A stretch of DNA of 64,000 nucleotides from Adlercreutzia muris (GCF_008831045.1 NZ_WAJS01000013.1:1-64000), one strand, 5' to 3'; positions 33,586-43,778 are shown, counted from the first letter of the stretch. Made by a program: numbers and translations. Notes: generated by a model from the sequence alone, not told the origin.

Positions 33586-33741
33586 TCCGCAGCGTATCGC
33601 TATTAACGGGCGATTTCCTCAGAATGGGATTATCGAAAAGTCCGAAGAGGAGAGGCTTTTCGCACTTGGCTCCGGCGCGGCTGCCAACCCCTCCCTGGCA
33701 GCGCGCCCGCCAAGTCCGTGAGGGAGAGAGAGGAGAAATCC

Positions 33742-36222
33742 ATGACCCAAGCGAAGACGGAGCCGAAGTTCTCGCGCAGAAGTTTCATCAAGGGAGCTGC
33801 GGCGCTGACCGCAACTGGCGCGTTGGCTGGCTGCAGTCCCGCCGCCGAGACCTTGGCGGAAACCGGAGAGGCTCCGGTGGAGGTTCCGGAAACCAAGATC
33901 TTCGCAGGTGCCTGCCGCGCTCAGTGCGGTCAGGGCTGCTACCTGAACGTGCACGTGCGCGATGGGCGCGTTGTGCGTACCACGGCGGGCCATTTCGACG
34001 ACGGCTCCGAATTCGACCGCATCTGCCCCAAGGGCTTGTCGCAGCCGGCACGCGTGTACAGCGCCGAGCGCCTGCAATATCCCATGCGTCGTGTGGGCGA
34101 GCGCGGCAAGGGCGAGTTTGAGCGCATCACCTGGGATGAGGCCATCGCTGAGATCGCTGAGAAGTGGAAGGGCTACACTGCCGAGTTCGGCCCCACCTCC
34201 ATCGCCTTCTTCCTGGGCAGCGGCAATACCGCCACGCTTGGCGGCGGTGCCCCGGAGGGCTCTCTTATGGCACGTCTGCTGAACGTCATGGGAGCCAGTC
34301 GCGTGCTGCCGGACCGCGACATCGCCACGCCCATGGCCTGGGCTTACATGTTCGGTGCTGGTCCCTACGCGAATCGCTGCTCAGATTCCATCAACGCCAA
34401 GCACCATGTTATCTGGGGCGGCGATATTGCCGTATCGGATAAGCAGCGCGCGCATTTCTTCCTAGAGGCACGCGATGCCGGGGCCGAACTGGTCGTTATC
34501 GACATTGCCTACCGCACCATGGCTTCGAAGGCGGACTGGTTCATTCCCGTGCATCCCGCTACCGACGGCGCTTTGGCCCTCGGCGCGATCCACGAGATTT
34601 TCGAGCAGGGCTGGGAGGCGACTGATTTCCTGCGCGATCACACCGAGGCGTCCCTGTTGATTAAGGAGGACGGCGCCTTCTTGCGCATGAGCGACTTGGG
34701 CGTGGAGCCGACCGAGACCACGACCAACGCCCAGGGCAAGGAAGTTCCCGTCGATCCCTACGTGGTGTGGGATGAGGAGACGTCCAGCGCCGTACCTCTG
34801 GCCCAGGCCAAGAAGCCCGCTCTCGGGGGCGTGCCCGCTATCGAGGGTATTGCCGTGCGTACCGAGATGGAACTGATTCGCGAGGCCGTTGAGCCGTGGA
34901 CGCTTGAGCGTACTAGCGAGGTGACCGGCGTAAGCGCGGAGGACATCAAGCATCTCGCCCATTTGTACACCCAGGAGGGCGATGTCCAGACGGACATGAA
35001 GTTCGGTCTGAACCACTACAACAACGGTATGTATAGTTCGAAGTGCGTCAACTCGTTGCTGCTGGTATCTGGCCAGATGGGCCGTTCGGGCTCGGGTCTG
35101 TTTACGGGCGAGCCGAACTTCGGCGAGGGCAACGTGCAGGCCTGCATCACCATGCCGAGCGCTTCGGGCGAGGTGCCCCAAGGGGTCGGTGCCATCCTCA
35201 ACTGGACTGACTTCTGCAACAACATCGTACCGACGGGTAAGAAGCTTGGTGAAGACTTCCCCATTAAGTCGTTCTACGCTTCGTGCACTAACGTCGTTTC
35301 GAACCAGACCGATCAGAACAAGACACTGGCCCTCATGAACCAGATCGAATTCATTGTCATCCAAGATATGACCATGAATGACACTGCTCTGTACGCTGAC
35401 ATCCTGCTTCCGGCCTGCCATTGGTTCGAGACGGCCGACCTGCGTGTACGCTACTACACGAACCCCTATCTGCTGTGGAACGAGAAGGCTGTCGAGCCTT
35501 TGTACGAGAGCAAGCCCGATGCCGAGATCTATCGGATGATTGCCGAGGCCATGGGGTACGGCGATTTCTTCCAGTTCACCGATGATGAGTATCTCAACGT
35601 TGTGCTTTCCACGCCCTATGGCAAGGAAAACGGGATCACCATCGATAAGATACGCGAAAAGAACTACCTGCGCTGCGCCAACGATCCCACCATCGCCTTC
35701 GAGGGCGGGATCTTCGGCACGGCCACTGGTCGTGCCATGTTCTACCGCGAGGCACCCATGCCCGACTACAACATGGGCCAGGAGATGGATCTTGAGAAGG
35801 AGAAGCTGGCCGTGTTCTGGGAGCCGGCGCGCGAAGCTGATTTGGCGAACCCTCTTCGCGAGAAGTTCCCGTTCACCATTTGCTGCGAGCATATGCGCAC
35901 CCGTGCCCATACGCAGTGGTACGACGTGGGGTACTTGAAGGAGTTCGAGGCTCAGCCAGTTTGCCGTATCAATCCGGAGGACGCTGCCGAGCTCGGTATC
36001 GCCGAGGGGGATACCATCCGCCTGTACAACGACCGCGGTTCGGTCACCATGCTGGCCACCATCAATCCCGGTCAGCAGCGCAAGGCGGTGCACTGCCCGC
36101 GCAGCTTCCTCACGCGCGAGCACATTGACGGCGACCTTGCCCGTACGACCTTCAACGACTACAACCAGGCCTGCAGAAACCAGTCCTACTTCGACTGTGC
36201 TGTGGCCATCGAGAAGCTCTAG
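33742..36222 (+). CDS. Tat-exported molybdopterin oxidoreductase catalytic subunit (DMSO reductase family)
   Basis: An 826-residue catalytic subunit. It has a twin-arginine signal (SRRSFIKGAA, 11-20) with a possible lipobox LAGC at 28-31. Four cysteines (C58, C62, C66, C95) for the FS0 4Fe-4S cluster come next, followed by the molybdopterin-binding domains and a C-terminal dinucleotide-binding domain. It belongs with the acceptor reductases/dehydrogenases of the DMSO reductase family that abound in Eggerthellaceae; the substrate cannot be deduced. AGGAG precedes the ATG. The operon continues with an iron-sulfur subunit, a TorD chaperone and a YedZ-like membrane protein. Codons end in A/T more often than in neighbours, hinting at a different history. 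Confidence 0.92.
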   Translation: MTQAKTEPKFSRRSFIKGAAALTATGALAGCSPAAETLAETGEAPVEVPETKIFAGACRAQCGQGCYLNVHVRDGRVVRTTAGHFDDGSEFDRICPKGLSQPARVYSAERLQYPMRRVGERGKGEFERITWDEAIAEIAEKWKGYTAEFGPTSIAFFLGSGNTATLGGGAPEGSLMARLLNVMGASRVLPDRDIATPMAWAYMFGAGPYANRCSDSINAKHHVIWGGDIAVSDKQRAHFFLEARDAGAELVVIDIAYRTMASKADWFIPVHPATDGALALGAIHEIFEQGWEATDFLRDHTEASLLIKEDGAFLRMSDLGVEPTETTTNAQGKEVPVDPYVVWDEETSSAVPLAQAKKPALGGVPAIEGIAVRTEMELIREAVEPWTLERTSEVTGVSAEDIKHLAHLYTQEGDVQTDMKFGLNHYNNGMYSSKCVNSLLLVSGQMGRSGSGLFTGEPNFGEGNVQACITMPSASGEVPQGVGAILNWTDFCNNIVPTGKKLGEDFPIKSFYASCTNVVSNQTDQNKTLALMNQIEFIVIQDMTMNDTALYADILLPACHWFETADLRVRYYTNPYLLWNEKAVEPLYESKPDAEIYRMIAEAMGYGDFFQFTDDEYLNVVLSTPYGKENGITIDKIREKNYLRCANDPTIAFEGGIFGTATGRAMFYREAPMPDYNMGQEMDLEKEKLAVFWEPAREADLANPLREKFPFTICCEHMRTRAHTQWYDVGYLKEFEAQPVCRINPEDAAELGIAEGDTIRLYNDRGSVTMLATINPGQQRKAVHCPRSFLTREHIDGDLARTTFNDYNQACRNQSYFDCAVAIEKL

Positions 36223-36236
36223 GGAGGCTGAGATAG

Positions 36237-36899
36237 ATGACTCGATACGGAATGGCCATTGACCTTCGCCGTTGCATCGGTTGCCAGGCCTGCGCTGCGG
36301 CGTGCAAGGTGGCGAACAACCTGCCTAAGGAGCTGAAGTACAACGTCGTGTACACCAAGAGCGACGACGATTGGGATACGCTCGGCACTGCTGTGGCGCG
36401 GGGCGCGCTGGCCAACGACAACGCCGGCGGCACGTTCCCTAATTGCACGATGAACTTCCTTCCTATGCAGTGCCAGCATTGCGCGGAACCGGCTTGTCTG
36501 GAGGTATGCCCCACGGGTGCTACGCAGAAGCGCGAGGACGGTATCGTGTTCGTTGACTCCGAGCTGTGCATCGGTTGCGAGTCCTGCGCGAAGGCCTGTC
36601 CCTACGAGGGTGTGCGCAGCCTCATCAGCGACAATCCGGAATACTATCTGGAAGTGGAGGTCGGCGAATTCGACGCACCGCCCCATACGGCTGGAACCGT
36701 CGAGAAGTGCACCTTCTGCAAGAACCTCATCGATCGAGGAGATGTGCCCGCCTGCATGCAGCTGTGCCCTGGACGCGCCCGCTATTGGGGCGATTTGGAC
36801 GACCCGGCATCTGAGGTGTCGAAGGCCATCGAGGGTCGCGACTGCCACCTTATCCTGGAGGCGGCCGGTACGAGCCCCAGCGTTTACTACTTGAAGTAG
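36237..36899 (+). CDS. DmsB/NrfC-type four-cluster ferredoxin subunit
   Basis: A 220-residue electron-transfer subunit with four cysteine clusters: CIGCQACAAACK (13-24), CQHCAEPACLEVCP, CIGCESCAKACP and CTFCKNLIDRG...CMQLCP. This matches the B subunits of DMSO-reductase-type complexes. It carries electrons between the membrane partner and the catalytic subunit. It has no signal of its own, so it would be exported with the Tat-bearing A subunit. It starts 14 bp after the catalytic gene. Confidence 0.93.
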   Translation: MTRYGMAIDLRRCIGCQACAAACKVANNLPKELKYNVVYTKSDDDWDTLGTAVARGALANDNAGGTFPNCTMNFLPMQCQHCAEPACLEVCPTGATQKREDGIVFVDSELCIGCESCAKACPYEGVRSLISDNPEYYLEVEVGEFDAPPHTAGTVEKCTFCKNLIDRGDVPACMQLCPGRARYWGDLDDPASEVSKAIEGRDCHLILEAAGTSPSVYYLK

Positions 36900-36964
36900 A
36901 TTCAACGAATCAGAAGATAGGGTGGGCGTCGGACGGGCGCCCACCTCTTTTCAAGGAGGCTTTT

Positions 36965-37693
36965 ATGGAGGCAGGGGATGTGAAAGCCGTTGTCGGTTTG
37001 GCCGATGGGTGCGAGTTGATGGGTGCTCTAACGCGCTTTCCCGATGCGGGGCTGGCTCGGGGTGTGGTGGATGGCTCGGTGCATGGCGACGCTATGGGCT
37101 GTGCGGCGGATATGACGGCGTCCAGTGGTGAGCAGTGGGAAGGTATGCAGGCGGCTTGCGAGGGCTTTGGCGTGAGCGAGGACGACGAGGTGGCAGTGTG
37201 CGATTCGTTGCGGCGAGCCTGGTCGCTTCTTTACGCACGGCAGGGAAGCGGTGTGGCAATTTTCCCCTACGAGAGTGCGTTTATCCATGTGCGCATGGGG
37301 GCCCATGGCGCACCGGCGCTTTTCCGCACAGCGCTGACGCTCCGCGTCGAACGAGCCATGCGCGAAGCGCATGCCCTTCCCGTAGATGCCGGGACCGAGC
37401 CCTGCGATAGCGCGTGGAACGAATGGTCTTTCTTGGCGCGCCTGCTGGGCAATGAAGCGGCGGCCCTCATGGCGGGCGATGGGGAAAGCGCAGCGCTCTG
37501 GCGTGATCGTGCCGCGAGTTTTACGCGCGAGCACGCGGGGCAGTGGCTGCCGGACTTTCTTGCGCGCACCGAAGAGGAGCTCTCCCGCCTCGCTGCGGCT
37601 GGCGGAGTCGATCGGACGGCTGAGCGTTTTTATGGGGCGCTTGCGGCCTACGGGCGTTTTCTACTAACGGTCCTAACGGAGCGGGCTGCGTAA
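36965..37693 (+). CDS. TorD-like molybdoenzyme chaperone
   Basis: A 242-residue helical protein with TorD-family features (SLRRAWSLLYARQG, FPYESAFIHV, and HAGQWLPDFLARTE, which fits the family's EHL..W...F region). The second, more diverged TorD here probably matures the molybdoenzyme encoded just upstream. AAGGAGG precedes the ATG. Confidence 0.8.
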   Translation: MEAGDVKAVVGLADGCELMGALTRFPDAGLARGVVDGSVHGDAMGCAADMTASSGEQWEGMQAACEGFGVSEDDEVAVCDSLRRAWSLLYARQGSGVAIFPYESAFIHVRMGAHGAPALFRTALTLRVERAMREAHALPVDAGTEPCDSAWNEWSFLARLLGNEAAALMAGDGESAALWRDRAASFTREHAGQWLPDFLARTEEELSRLAAAGGVDRTAERFYGALAAYGRFLLTVLTERAA

Positions 37694-37717
37694 GTCTCGA
37701 AGAAAGGGAGAGTGGCC

Positions 37718-38455
37718 ATGGCGTTTCTTACCATTCTTGTCGCTTCGGCAGTGGCAACGGTAATTTTGCGAGGTCCGATTAAGCGCTGGCCGGTGGCGTT
37801 CTACGGGTTGGCCGTGGTAGCCGATGTCGCCTACATCGTCGGCATCGAGGGACTGCTTCCCCGTGCCGTGATGGGGCCGCTCACGCTGCTTATGGGCAAG
37901 TGCGTGCTGTCGTTGGCGCTGTTTGTGGTGGTCATGTATGTTGGCGTGTTTGCGAAAGGCTCGCGTGCTCACCAGTGGCTGAAGCCGGTGCGCAGCGAGC
38001 TTTCCATTGCCGCGTGCATTCTGGCTTGCGGGCATATGGCGGTGTACCTGGCCTCCTACGTTCCGCGGTTCGGGGGAGCGCTGAGCGCAAACGTTCTGGG
38101 CGCTCTAGCCGTGGCTCTGGGGCTGCTCGCTCTTCTGCTGGTGCTGGGCGCGACGTCCTTCGGTTTCGTGAAGAAGCACATGCGCACGGAAAGCTGGAAG
38201 CGTCTGCAACGATGGGCCTACGTGTTCTTCGGGCTGGTGTACGTGCACCTGATGCTGATGCTCGCGCCGGCGGCGAGCGGCGGCGGCGAGGCCGCGGTGG
38301 CAAGCGTGGCGGTGTACTCGGTGGTATTCGGCGCCTACGCCGTGCTGCGCGTTCGTCGCGCGCTCCTCGACCGGCGCTCTGCCGCGGGTGTGTCGGTAAG
38401 CGTCTCTTCCGACCCTGCTATTTCAGAGCTAGAAACTAAGGATTGTGCTGCTTAA
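37718..38455 (+). CDS. YedZ/MsrQ-like heme-b membrane protein
   Basis: A ~245-residue protein with about six membrane helices and histidines placed as in ferric-reductase-like/YedZ (MsrQ) cytochromes (SRAHQWL, CGHMAVYLASYVP, YVHLMLML). It probably links the quinone pool to the upstream molybdoenzyme, in place of the usual DmsC or NrfD anchor. ATG 37718 is 7 nt after AAGGGAG; a GTG 6 bp upstream is less likely. It ends the operon. Confidence 0.75.
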   Translation: MAFLTILVASAVATVILRGPIKRWPVAFYGLAVVADVAYIVGIEGLLPRAVMGPLTLLMGKCVLSLALFVVVMYVGVFAKGSRAHQWLKPVRSELSIAACILACGHMAVYLASYVPRFGGALSANVLGALAVALGLLALLLVLGATSFGFVKKHMRTESWKRLQRWAYVFFGLVYVHLMLMLAPAASGGGEAAVASVAVYSVVFGAYAVLRVRRALLDRRSAAGVSVSVSSDPAISELETKDCAA

Positions 38456-38566
38456 CGCCGCCAAATCTTACAATCTTGTCGATGGGCTGATCGGCGCGGC
38501 GGCGGTGGGTTGGCCGTGGTATTATGATTCGATGCTGAAACGACCGACCGACGGCAAGAAAGCGCT

Positions 38567-39622
38567 ATGAAGAACATCACCGAAATTCTCGCCGGCGTCG
38601 AAGAGACGCCCACCACGTTCGAATCCTATCTGAAGAGCTATGCCGATCCGGTCGGGGAGCTCATCAATAGCTATATTCCCCACGGCGGCCACGGCGACAT
38701 GGATCGCTACTTGTACGGGCCCCTGTACCGCTACAGCGAGAATGCCGGCAAGCGCCATCGTCCGCTTATCTGCTATGCGGCTTGCCTGGCCGTGGGCGGC
38801 AATCCGGATTGCGCCACCACATCGGCGGCGGCCATCGAGCACTTCCATTCCGCGGCCCTCATCCACGACGACATCGCCGATGAGGCCGAGCTGCGCCGCG
38901 GCGAGCCCTGCCTGCACCTCACCGAGGGGCTGGGGCTTGCCATCAACATGGGCGACTTGGCGCTTTCCATGGTGAACGGGCCGGTGGTGAACGATCCGCT
39001 GCTCGACGATGCCACCAAGGTGCGCGTCATCAGCGAGCTCATCGCCATGACCTGCCGTACCGTGGAAGGCCAAGCCCTCGATTTGGGTTGGGCCCGCGAT
39101 GGCCGCTACGACATCACGCCCGAGGACTACCTCACCATGGCCGTCCACAAGACGGCCCACTACTCCGGCGCTGTTCCGCTCGCCGTGGGCGCTATCGTGG
39201 GCGGTGCCACCGAGGATCAGGTGGAGGCCCTGCGCAGCTACGGGCTCGATACCGGCCTCGCCTTCCAGATTCAGGACGACCTTCTGAACCTGGTGGGCAC
39301 CGACGAGGCCAAGAAGAAGGACTTCCGCAGCGACATCACCGAGGGCAAGCGCACGCTCGTGGTGGTGCACGCCCTGCAGAACGCCGCGCCTGCGGCCCGC
39401 GAGCGTCTGATCGAGATCCTCTCCGCGAAGGAGCGCGATCCCGAGGTGCTGGCCGAGGCCGTGGCCATCATGGAGGAGGCGGGATCCGTCGACTACGCCC
39501 GAGCCTATGCCGAAAATCTCAGCCAGAATGCGAAGGCACGGCTGGTGGCGGCCATCGAGCCGTCGCCCTGCCGCGACCTGCTCGTATCCATGGCTGACTG
39601 GTTCGTGAACAGGTTGAAGTAA
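38567..39622 (+). CDS. polyprenyl diphosphate synthase
   Basis: A 351-residue trans-isoprenyl diphosphate synthase. The first aspartate-rich motif is HDDIADEAELRRG. The second, FQIQDDLLNLVG, is a variant of DDxxD with asparagine last. GKRHRPLICY binds substrate. It makes the prenyl chain for menaquinone or cell-wall lipid carriers; which one cannot be told. It is followed by the next gene with a 1-bp gap. Confidence 0.9.
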   Translation: MKNITEILAGVEETPTTFESYLKSYADPVGELINSYIPHGGHGDMDRYLYGPLYRYSENAGKRHRPLICYAACLAVGGNPDCATTSAAAIEHFHSAALIHDDIADEAELRRGEPCLHLTEGLGLAINMGDLALSMVNGPVVNDPLLDDATKVRVISELIAMTCRTVEGQALDLGWARDGRYDITPEDYLTMAVHKTAHYSGAVPLAVGAIVGGATEDQVEALRSYGLDTGLAFQIQDDLLNLVGTDEAKKKDFRSDITEGKRTLVVVHALQNAAPAARERLIEILSAKERDPEVLAEAVAIMEEAGSVDYARAYAENLSQNAKARLVAAIEPSPCRDLLVSMADWFVNRLK

Positions 39623-39623
39623 C

Positions 39624-40526
39624 ATGGAGCCTATTAAGCGCAATGATATGGGCGCCGCCGTCGAGGACGTGCAGCAGCGCCTCGCCCGCATAGGGCACCT
39701 GCCCGAGGATGCCGTCACGGGCACTTTCGACGACGCCACGGCCGCTGCCCTGGCCGACTTCTGCGCCGCTGCGGCCCTTCCCATTGCCGAGGAGGTGACG
39801 GAGAAGGTGTGGTCGGCTTTGGTGGACGCCTCGTTCAACCTGGGCGACCGCACGCTGTACTTGCGCATGCCCTACTTCCACGGCCATGATGTCTACGAGT
39901 TGCAGCATGCCCTGGGGGCGCTCGGGTTCTTCTACGGGGCCGACGACGCCATCTTCGGCGCCCATACCGAGGATGCCCTGCGTCGCTTCCAGCTGAACAT
40001 GGGGCTGCCCTCCGACGGCATCGCCGGGGCCTACACCTACGGGGCCCTGCGCAACCTCGCCCACTCGTGGGTGGGGAAGGAGGCCACCCACAGCCCGGCG
40101 CGCCACCTTGGCTTTGCTCGGGCGGCCGACGTGCTGGAGCGCAACGCCGTGTGTTTGTTCGGCACCGACGATTTCTCGCGGTCGGTGGCTTCGCGCATGT
40201 CGAATCTGGCCGTGGCCACGAACCCCGCTTCGAAGATCATCAGCGCCGACAGCCTGTCGGTGCCCCCCGATGCCTCCATGATGCTCGTGCACGTGCTGCT
40301 CTCGGCTGATGATGCGGAGGCGGGCGTGCCGCTCGTGTCCTACGAGGACGAGGATAGCCTGGCGCTGCGTCTGACTTCAGCCGCTGATGTGGCTCGCGAT
40401 GCCCCGTGGCCCCGCGTCTCGGTGCTGCTGCCGGGAAAGGTGTGGCTGGAAGCGGGTCCCGAGCGCTCTGCCCAGCACTACGCCATCACCCTGCTGGACG
40501 CCCTCTGCTCGGCGCTGCAGGGGTAG
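39624..40526 (+). CDS. peptidoglycan-binding-domain protein
   Basis: A 300-residue protein with two PG-binding type 1 domains: GAAVEDVQQRLARIGHLPED (10-29), and GHDVYELQHALGALGFFYGA followed by FQLNMGLPSDGIAGAYTYGA. A C-terminal ~150-residue domain that I do not recognise follows. No signal peptide is visible, which is odd for a wall-binding protein. It begins just after the polyprenyl synthase, suggesting an operon linking lipid carrier and wall. Confidence 0.8.
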   Translation: MEPIKRNDMGAAVEDVQQRLARIGHLPEDAVTGTFDDATAAALADFCAAAALPIAEEVTEKVWSALVDASFNLGDRTLYLRMPYFHGHDVYELQHALGALGFFYGADDAIFGAHTEDALRRFQLNMGLPSDGIAGAYTYGALRNLAHSWVGKEATHSPARHLGFARAADVLERNAVCLFGTDDFSRSVASRMSNLAVATNPASKIISADSLSVPPDASMMLVHVLLSADDAEAGVPLVSYEDEDSLALRLTSAADVARDAPWPRVSVLLPGKVWLEAGPERSAQHYAITLLDALCSALQG

Positions 40527-40849
40527 AGACACGTTCGATTGTCCGTTTTGGACGCTGGGCTGTCCCGAAAATGGCCGTTCTGCACCCTGCAGCTGCGGTA
40601 GAGGAGATATGGCGCAAAACTCCGGTTTCGGTGCGCGATCGGGCTGAGAGAGGAGCCCATCATCCTCGTTCGCCCCCCATTCTCGGGCCTTTTATGCCGT
40701 AAACGCCAGATCGTGCTCCCCGAGCCGGGAGAATGTGCACCAATTCCGACGTTTCGCGCCACTTCGAGGGAGAAAAAACTGCATGCAGTCGCGCGGTGCT
40801 ACAATTATGCGGTTTTCAGTAAGGTTTGCGTTGCGTAAAGGAGCTTCCT
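40527..40849 (+). promoter_or_regulatory. leuC upstream region with palindromic operator and -10 box
   Basis: A perfect 12-bp palindrome ACTGCATGCAGT (40778-40789) sits at the -35 position relative to TACAAT (40800-40805), placing a start near 40812. A regulator bound there would block RNA polymerase, so this is a likely operator for the leu genes. No leucine-rich leader peptide or attenuator hairpin is seen in the rest of this 323-bp gap, and no gene. Confidence 0.55.
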
Positions 40850-42136
40850 TTGACTCGTCCCATGACCATGGCGGAGAAGATTCTCGCCGCCCATGCGGGG
40901 CTCGACGAGGTGGTGCCCGGGCAGTTGATCGAATGCGATCTCGACCTGGTGCTCGCCAACGACGTCACGGCCCCCATCGCCATCAAGACCGTGCGCGAGA
41001 TCACTGATCGCGTCTTCGACGCCGATCGTGTGATCCTCGTGCCCGACCACTACGTGCCCAATAAGGACATCAAGAGCGCCGAGCAGGCCAAGATCGTGCG
41101 CGACTTCGTGCGCGAGCAGGGCATCTCCCACTACTACGAGGTGGGCTGCATGGGCGTGGAGCACGCGCTTCTGCCCGAGCAGGGCGTTGTGGGCGCGGGC
41201 GACCTCATCATCGGCGCCGACAGCCACACCTGCACCTACGGCGCGCTCGGCGCGTTCTCCACGGGCGTGGGCTCCACCGATGCCGGCGTGGGCATGGCCT
41301 GCGGCAAGGCCTGGTTCAAGGTGCCCGAGACCATTAAGTTCGTCATTAACGGCGAGCTGGCGCCGGGGGTTACCGGCAAGGACGTCATCCTGCACATCAT
41401 CGGCATGATCGGCGTGGACGGTGCCCTGTACAAGGCCATGGAGTTCACCGGCAGCGCCATTGCCACCATGCCCATGGACGAGCGCCTGTCCATTTCCAAC
41501 ATGGCTATCGAGGCCGGCGGCAAGGCGGGCCTCATTCCCGTAGACGAGGTGACCCGCGCCTATATGAACGGCCGCACCGAGCGTCCCTACACTGCCTACT
41601 ACTCCGATGACGACGCAGAATTCGCCCAGGTCATCGAGATTAACGCTGCCGACATCGTGCCGACGGTGGCTTTCCCGCACCTGCCGAGCAACACGCGCCC
41701 GGTGGCCGAGGCGCGCAACGTGCGCATCGATCAGGCCGTCATCGGCAGCTGCACCAACGGCCGTCTGGACGACATGCGCCAGGCCGCCGCGGTGCTTGCC
41801 GGCCGCACGGTGCACCCGGATGTGCGCTGCATCGTGATCCCGGCCACCCAGCAGGTGTACCAGCAGTGCATCGCCGAGGGGCTCATGGACATCTTCATCA
41901 ATGCCCACTGTGCGGTGTCCACCCCCACCTGCGGGCCGTGCCTGGGCGGTTACATGGGCATTCTGGCCGCCGGCGAGCGCGCCATTGCCACGACGAACCG
42001 CAACTTCGTCGGCCGCATGGGCGACCCCACGAGCGAGGTGTACCTCTCCTCGCCGGCCGTGGCCGCCGCCAGCGCCGTGCTCGGCCACATCGGCCTTCCG
42101 GAAGACTTGGAGCCGGCCGCCTGCGCGGCCGAATAG
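40850..42136 (+). CDS. leuC: 3-isopropylmalate dehydratase large subunit (HacA-like type)
   Basis: A 428-residue aconitase-superfamily subunit. The iron-sulfur cysteines lie in VIGSCTNGR and TCGPCLGG, and [20 protein letters not shown] is characteristic. It isomerises 2- to 3-isopropylmalate with the small subunit. Its length and motif spacing fit the shorter (archaeal/HacA-like) LeuC class, so related substrates such as homoaconitate or methylmalate are possible. The start is TTG 40850, 6 nt after AAAGGAG. It is first of leuC-leuD-leuB. Confidence 0.9.
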   Translation: MTRPMTMAEKILAAHAGLDEVVPGQLIECDLDLVLANDVTAPIAIKTVREITDRVFDADRVILVPDHYVPNKDIKSAEQAKIVRDFVREQGISHYYEVGCMGVEHALLPEQGVVGAGDLIIGADSHTCTYGALGAFSTGVGSTDAGVGMACGKAWFKVPETIKFVINGELAPGVTGKDVILHIIGMIGVDGALYKAMEFTGSAIATMPMDERLSISNMAIEAGGKAGLIPVDEVTRAYMNGRTERPYTAYYSDDDAEFAQVIEINAADIVPTVAFPHLPSNTRPVAEARNVRIDQAVIGSCTNGRLDDMRQAAAVLAGRTVHPDVRCIVIPATQQVYQQCIAEGLMDIFINAHCAVSTPTCGPCLGGYMGILAAGERAIATTNRNFVGRMGDPTSEVYLSSPAVAAASAVLGHIGLPEDLEPAACAAE

Positions 42137-42150
42137 GGAAGGGGAGCCTC

Positions 42151-42645
42151 ATGCAATTCAAGGGAACCGTGCACCGCTACGGGCGCGATATCGACACCGA
42201 CGTCATCATCCCGGCCCGCTACCTGAACACCTCCGACCCGGCGGAGTTGGCCAAGCACTGCCTGGAGGATTTGGACACGGAATTCGTGAACAACGTGCAA
42301 CCGGGCGACATCATCGTGGCCGACGAGAACTTCGGCTGCGGAAGCTCGCGGGAGCACGCGCCTATCGCCATCAAGGCGGCCGGGGTGGACGTGGTCATCG
42401 CCAAGAGCTTCGCCCGCATCTTCTACCGCAACGCCATCAACACGGGGCTGGCCATCATGGAATGCCCCGAGGCGGTGGACGCCATCCGCAACGGCGACGT
42501 GGTGAGCGTGGATGCCGATGCCGGCGTCATCATCGACGAGACCACGGGCGCGACCTTCACGGCCCAGCCCTTCCCGCCGTTCCTCATGGAGATCATCAAC
42601 GCCGGCGGTCTGGTGCCGCGCTGGCAGAAGAAGCTCGGGAACTAA
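42151..42645 (+). CDS. leuD: 3-isopropylmalate dehydratase small subunit
   Basis: A 164-residue swivelling-domain subunit with the [18 protein letters not shown] and [18 protein letters not shown] signatures. It pairs with the large subunit encoded 14 bp upstream. AAGGGGAGCCTC precedes the ATG. The short length fits the HacB-like class. Confidence 0.93.
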   Translation: MQFKGTVHRYGRDIDTDVIIPARYLNTSDPAELAKHCLEDLDTEFVNNVQPGDIIVADENFGCGSSREHAPIAIKAAGVDVVIAKSFARIFYRNAINTGLAIMECPEAVDAIRNGDVVSVDADAGVIIDETTGATFTAQPFPPFLMEIINAGGLVPRWQKKLGN

Positions 42646-42668
42646 GGCGCGAGAGGAAGAGGGAAGCT

Positions 42669-43778
42669 ATGACGACTACCTATAAGATCTGCCTGCTGCC
42701 CGGTGACGGTATCGGGCCGGAGATTATCGCCGAGGGCGTGAAGGTGCTGAACGCCGTGGGCGCGGAGTACGATACGGCCTTCGAGTACGCCGACGCGCTC
42801 ATCGGCGGTGCGGCTATCGACGAGACCGGCGAGCCTCTGCCGGCGGCCACGCTGGATGCCGCCCGCGCATCGGGTGCGGTGCTGCTGGCGGCGGTGGGGG
42901 GACCTAAGTGGGACACTACCGACCCGAATGCCCCGCGCCCGGAGCAGGGCCTGCTCGGCATCCGCAAGGAGCTGGGGCTGTACACGAACCTGCGCCCGGT
43001 GCAGATCTTCAACGCCCTGGCCGATGCGTCCACCCTGCGCCCTGAAATCGTGGACGGCGTGGACATGATGATCGTGCGCGAGCTGACGGGTGGTCTGTAC
43101 TTCGGCCGTCGCGAGCGCTTCTATGACGAACCGGCCGCCGGAGTGGACGGTGCCCCGGGTCAGCGGGCCTACGACACCCTGGAGTACTCCGAGTACGAGA
43201 TCGAGCGCATCGCCCGCCAGGCCTTCGAGATCGCCCGCAAGCGTCGGGGTAAGGTGACCAGCGTCGATAAGGCCAACGTGCTGGAGACGAGCCGTCTGTG
43301 GCGCGAGATCGTGCATCGCGTGCACGATGAAGCCTACGCCGACGTTGAGTTGGAAGATCTGCTGGTGGACAACACCGCCATGCAGCTTATCAACCGCCCG
43401 GCTGACTTCGATGTGGTGGTGACCGAGAATATGTTCGGCGACATCCTCTCCGACGAGGCGGCCCAGATCACGGGCTCGCTCGGCATGCTGGCCAGCGCGA
43501 GTCTGGGCGATGGCGTGGCGCTCTACGAGCCGAGCCACGGCAGCGCCCCCGACATCGCCGGCCGCGGCATCGCCAACCCGCTCGCGCAGATCCTGTCGGT
43601 GGAGATGATGCTGCGCTACAGCTTCGACATGGCTGATGCGGCCGACGACATCCGCCGCGCCGTGACTGAGGTGCTCGACGAGGGCTGGCGCACCGGCGAC
43701 ATCAAGGACGCCGAGACGCCCGTCGACCACGTGGTCGGCACCGAGCGCATGGGCGACTTGGTGGTGGCGCACTTGTAG
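42669..43778 (+). CDS. leuB: 3-isopropylmalate dehydrogenase
   Basis: A 369-residue NAD-dependent beta-decarboxylating dehydrogenase. Motifs include [20 protein letters not shown], the metal and substrate segment [16 protein letters not shown], and [20 protein letters not shown]. It oxidises 3-isopropylmalate in leucine synthesis. AGAGGAAGAGGGAAGCT precedes the ATG. leuA is not in the window. Confidence 0.95.
   Translation: MTTTYKICLLPGDGIGPEIIAEGVKVLNAVGAEYDTAFEYADALIGGAAIDETGEPLPAATLDAARASGAVLLAAVGGPKWDTTDPNAPRPEQGLLGIRKELGLYTNLRPVQIFNALADASTLRPEIVDGVDMMIVRELTGGLYFGRRERFYDEPAAGVDGAPGQRAYDTLEYSEYEIERIARQAFEIARKRRGKVTSVDKANVLETSRLWREIVHRVHDEAYADVELEDLLVDNTAMQLINRPADFDVVVTENMFGDILSDEAAQITGSLGMLASASLGDGVALYEPSHGSAPDIAGRGIANPLAQILSVEMMLRYSFDMADAADDIRRAVTEVLDEGWRTGDIKDAETPVDHVVGTERMGDLVVAHL

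Larger units (their letters stand above)
33192..33741 (+). promoter_or_regulatory. 550-bp AT-rich upstream region of the molybdoenzyme operon
   Basis: This long gap is clearly less GC-rich than its flanks. It holds a short ORF that looks like a gene fragment (33260-33340), a 15-bp direct repeat (CGCCAAACCCGAAAA at 33469 and a 14/15 copy at 33492), the TTAA operator at 33549-33585, and a TATTAA box at 33601 that could be a -10. A palindrome TACATATGTA lies just after the response-regulator stop. I see no complete gene. Confidence 0.5.

Noticed and set aside
40527-40777. Leucine attenuator or leader peptide before leuC
   Set aside because: No Leu-rich short ORF and no terminator/antiterminator pair found.
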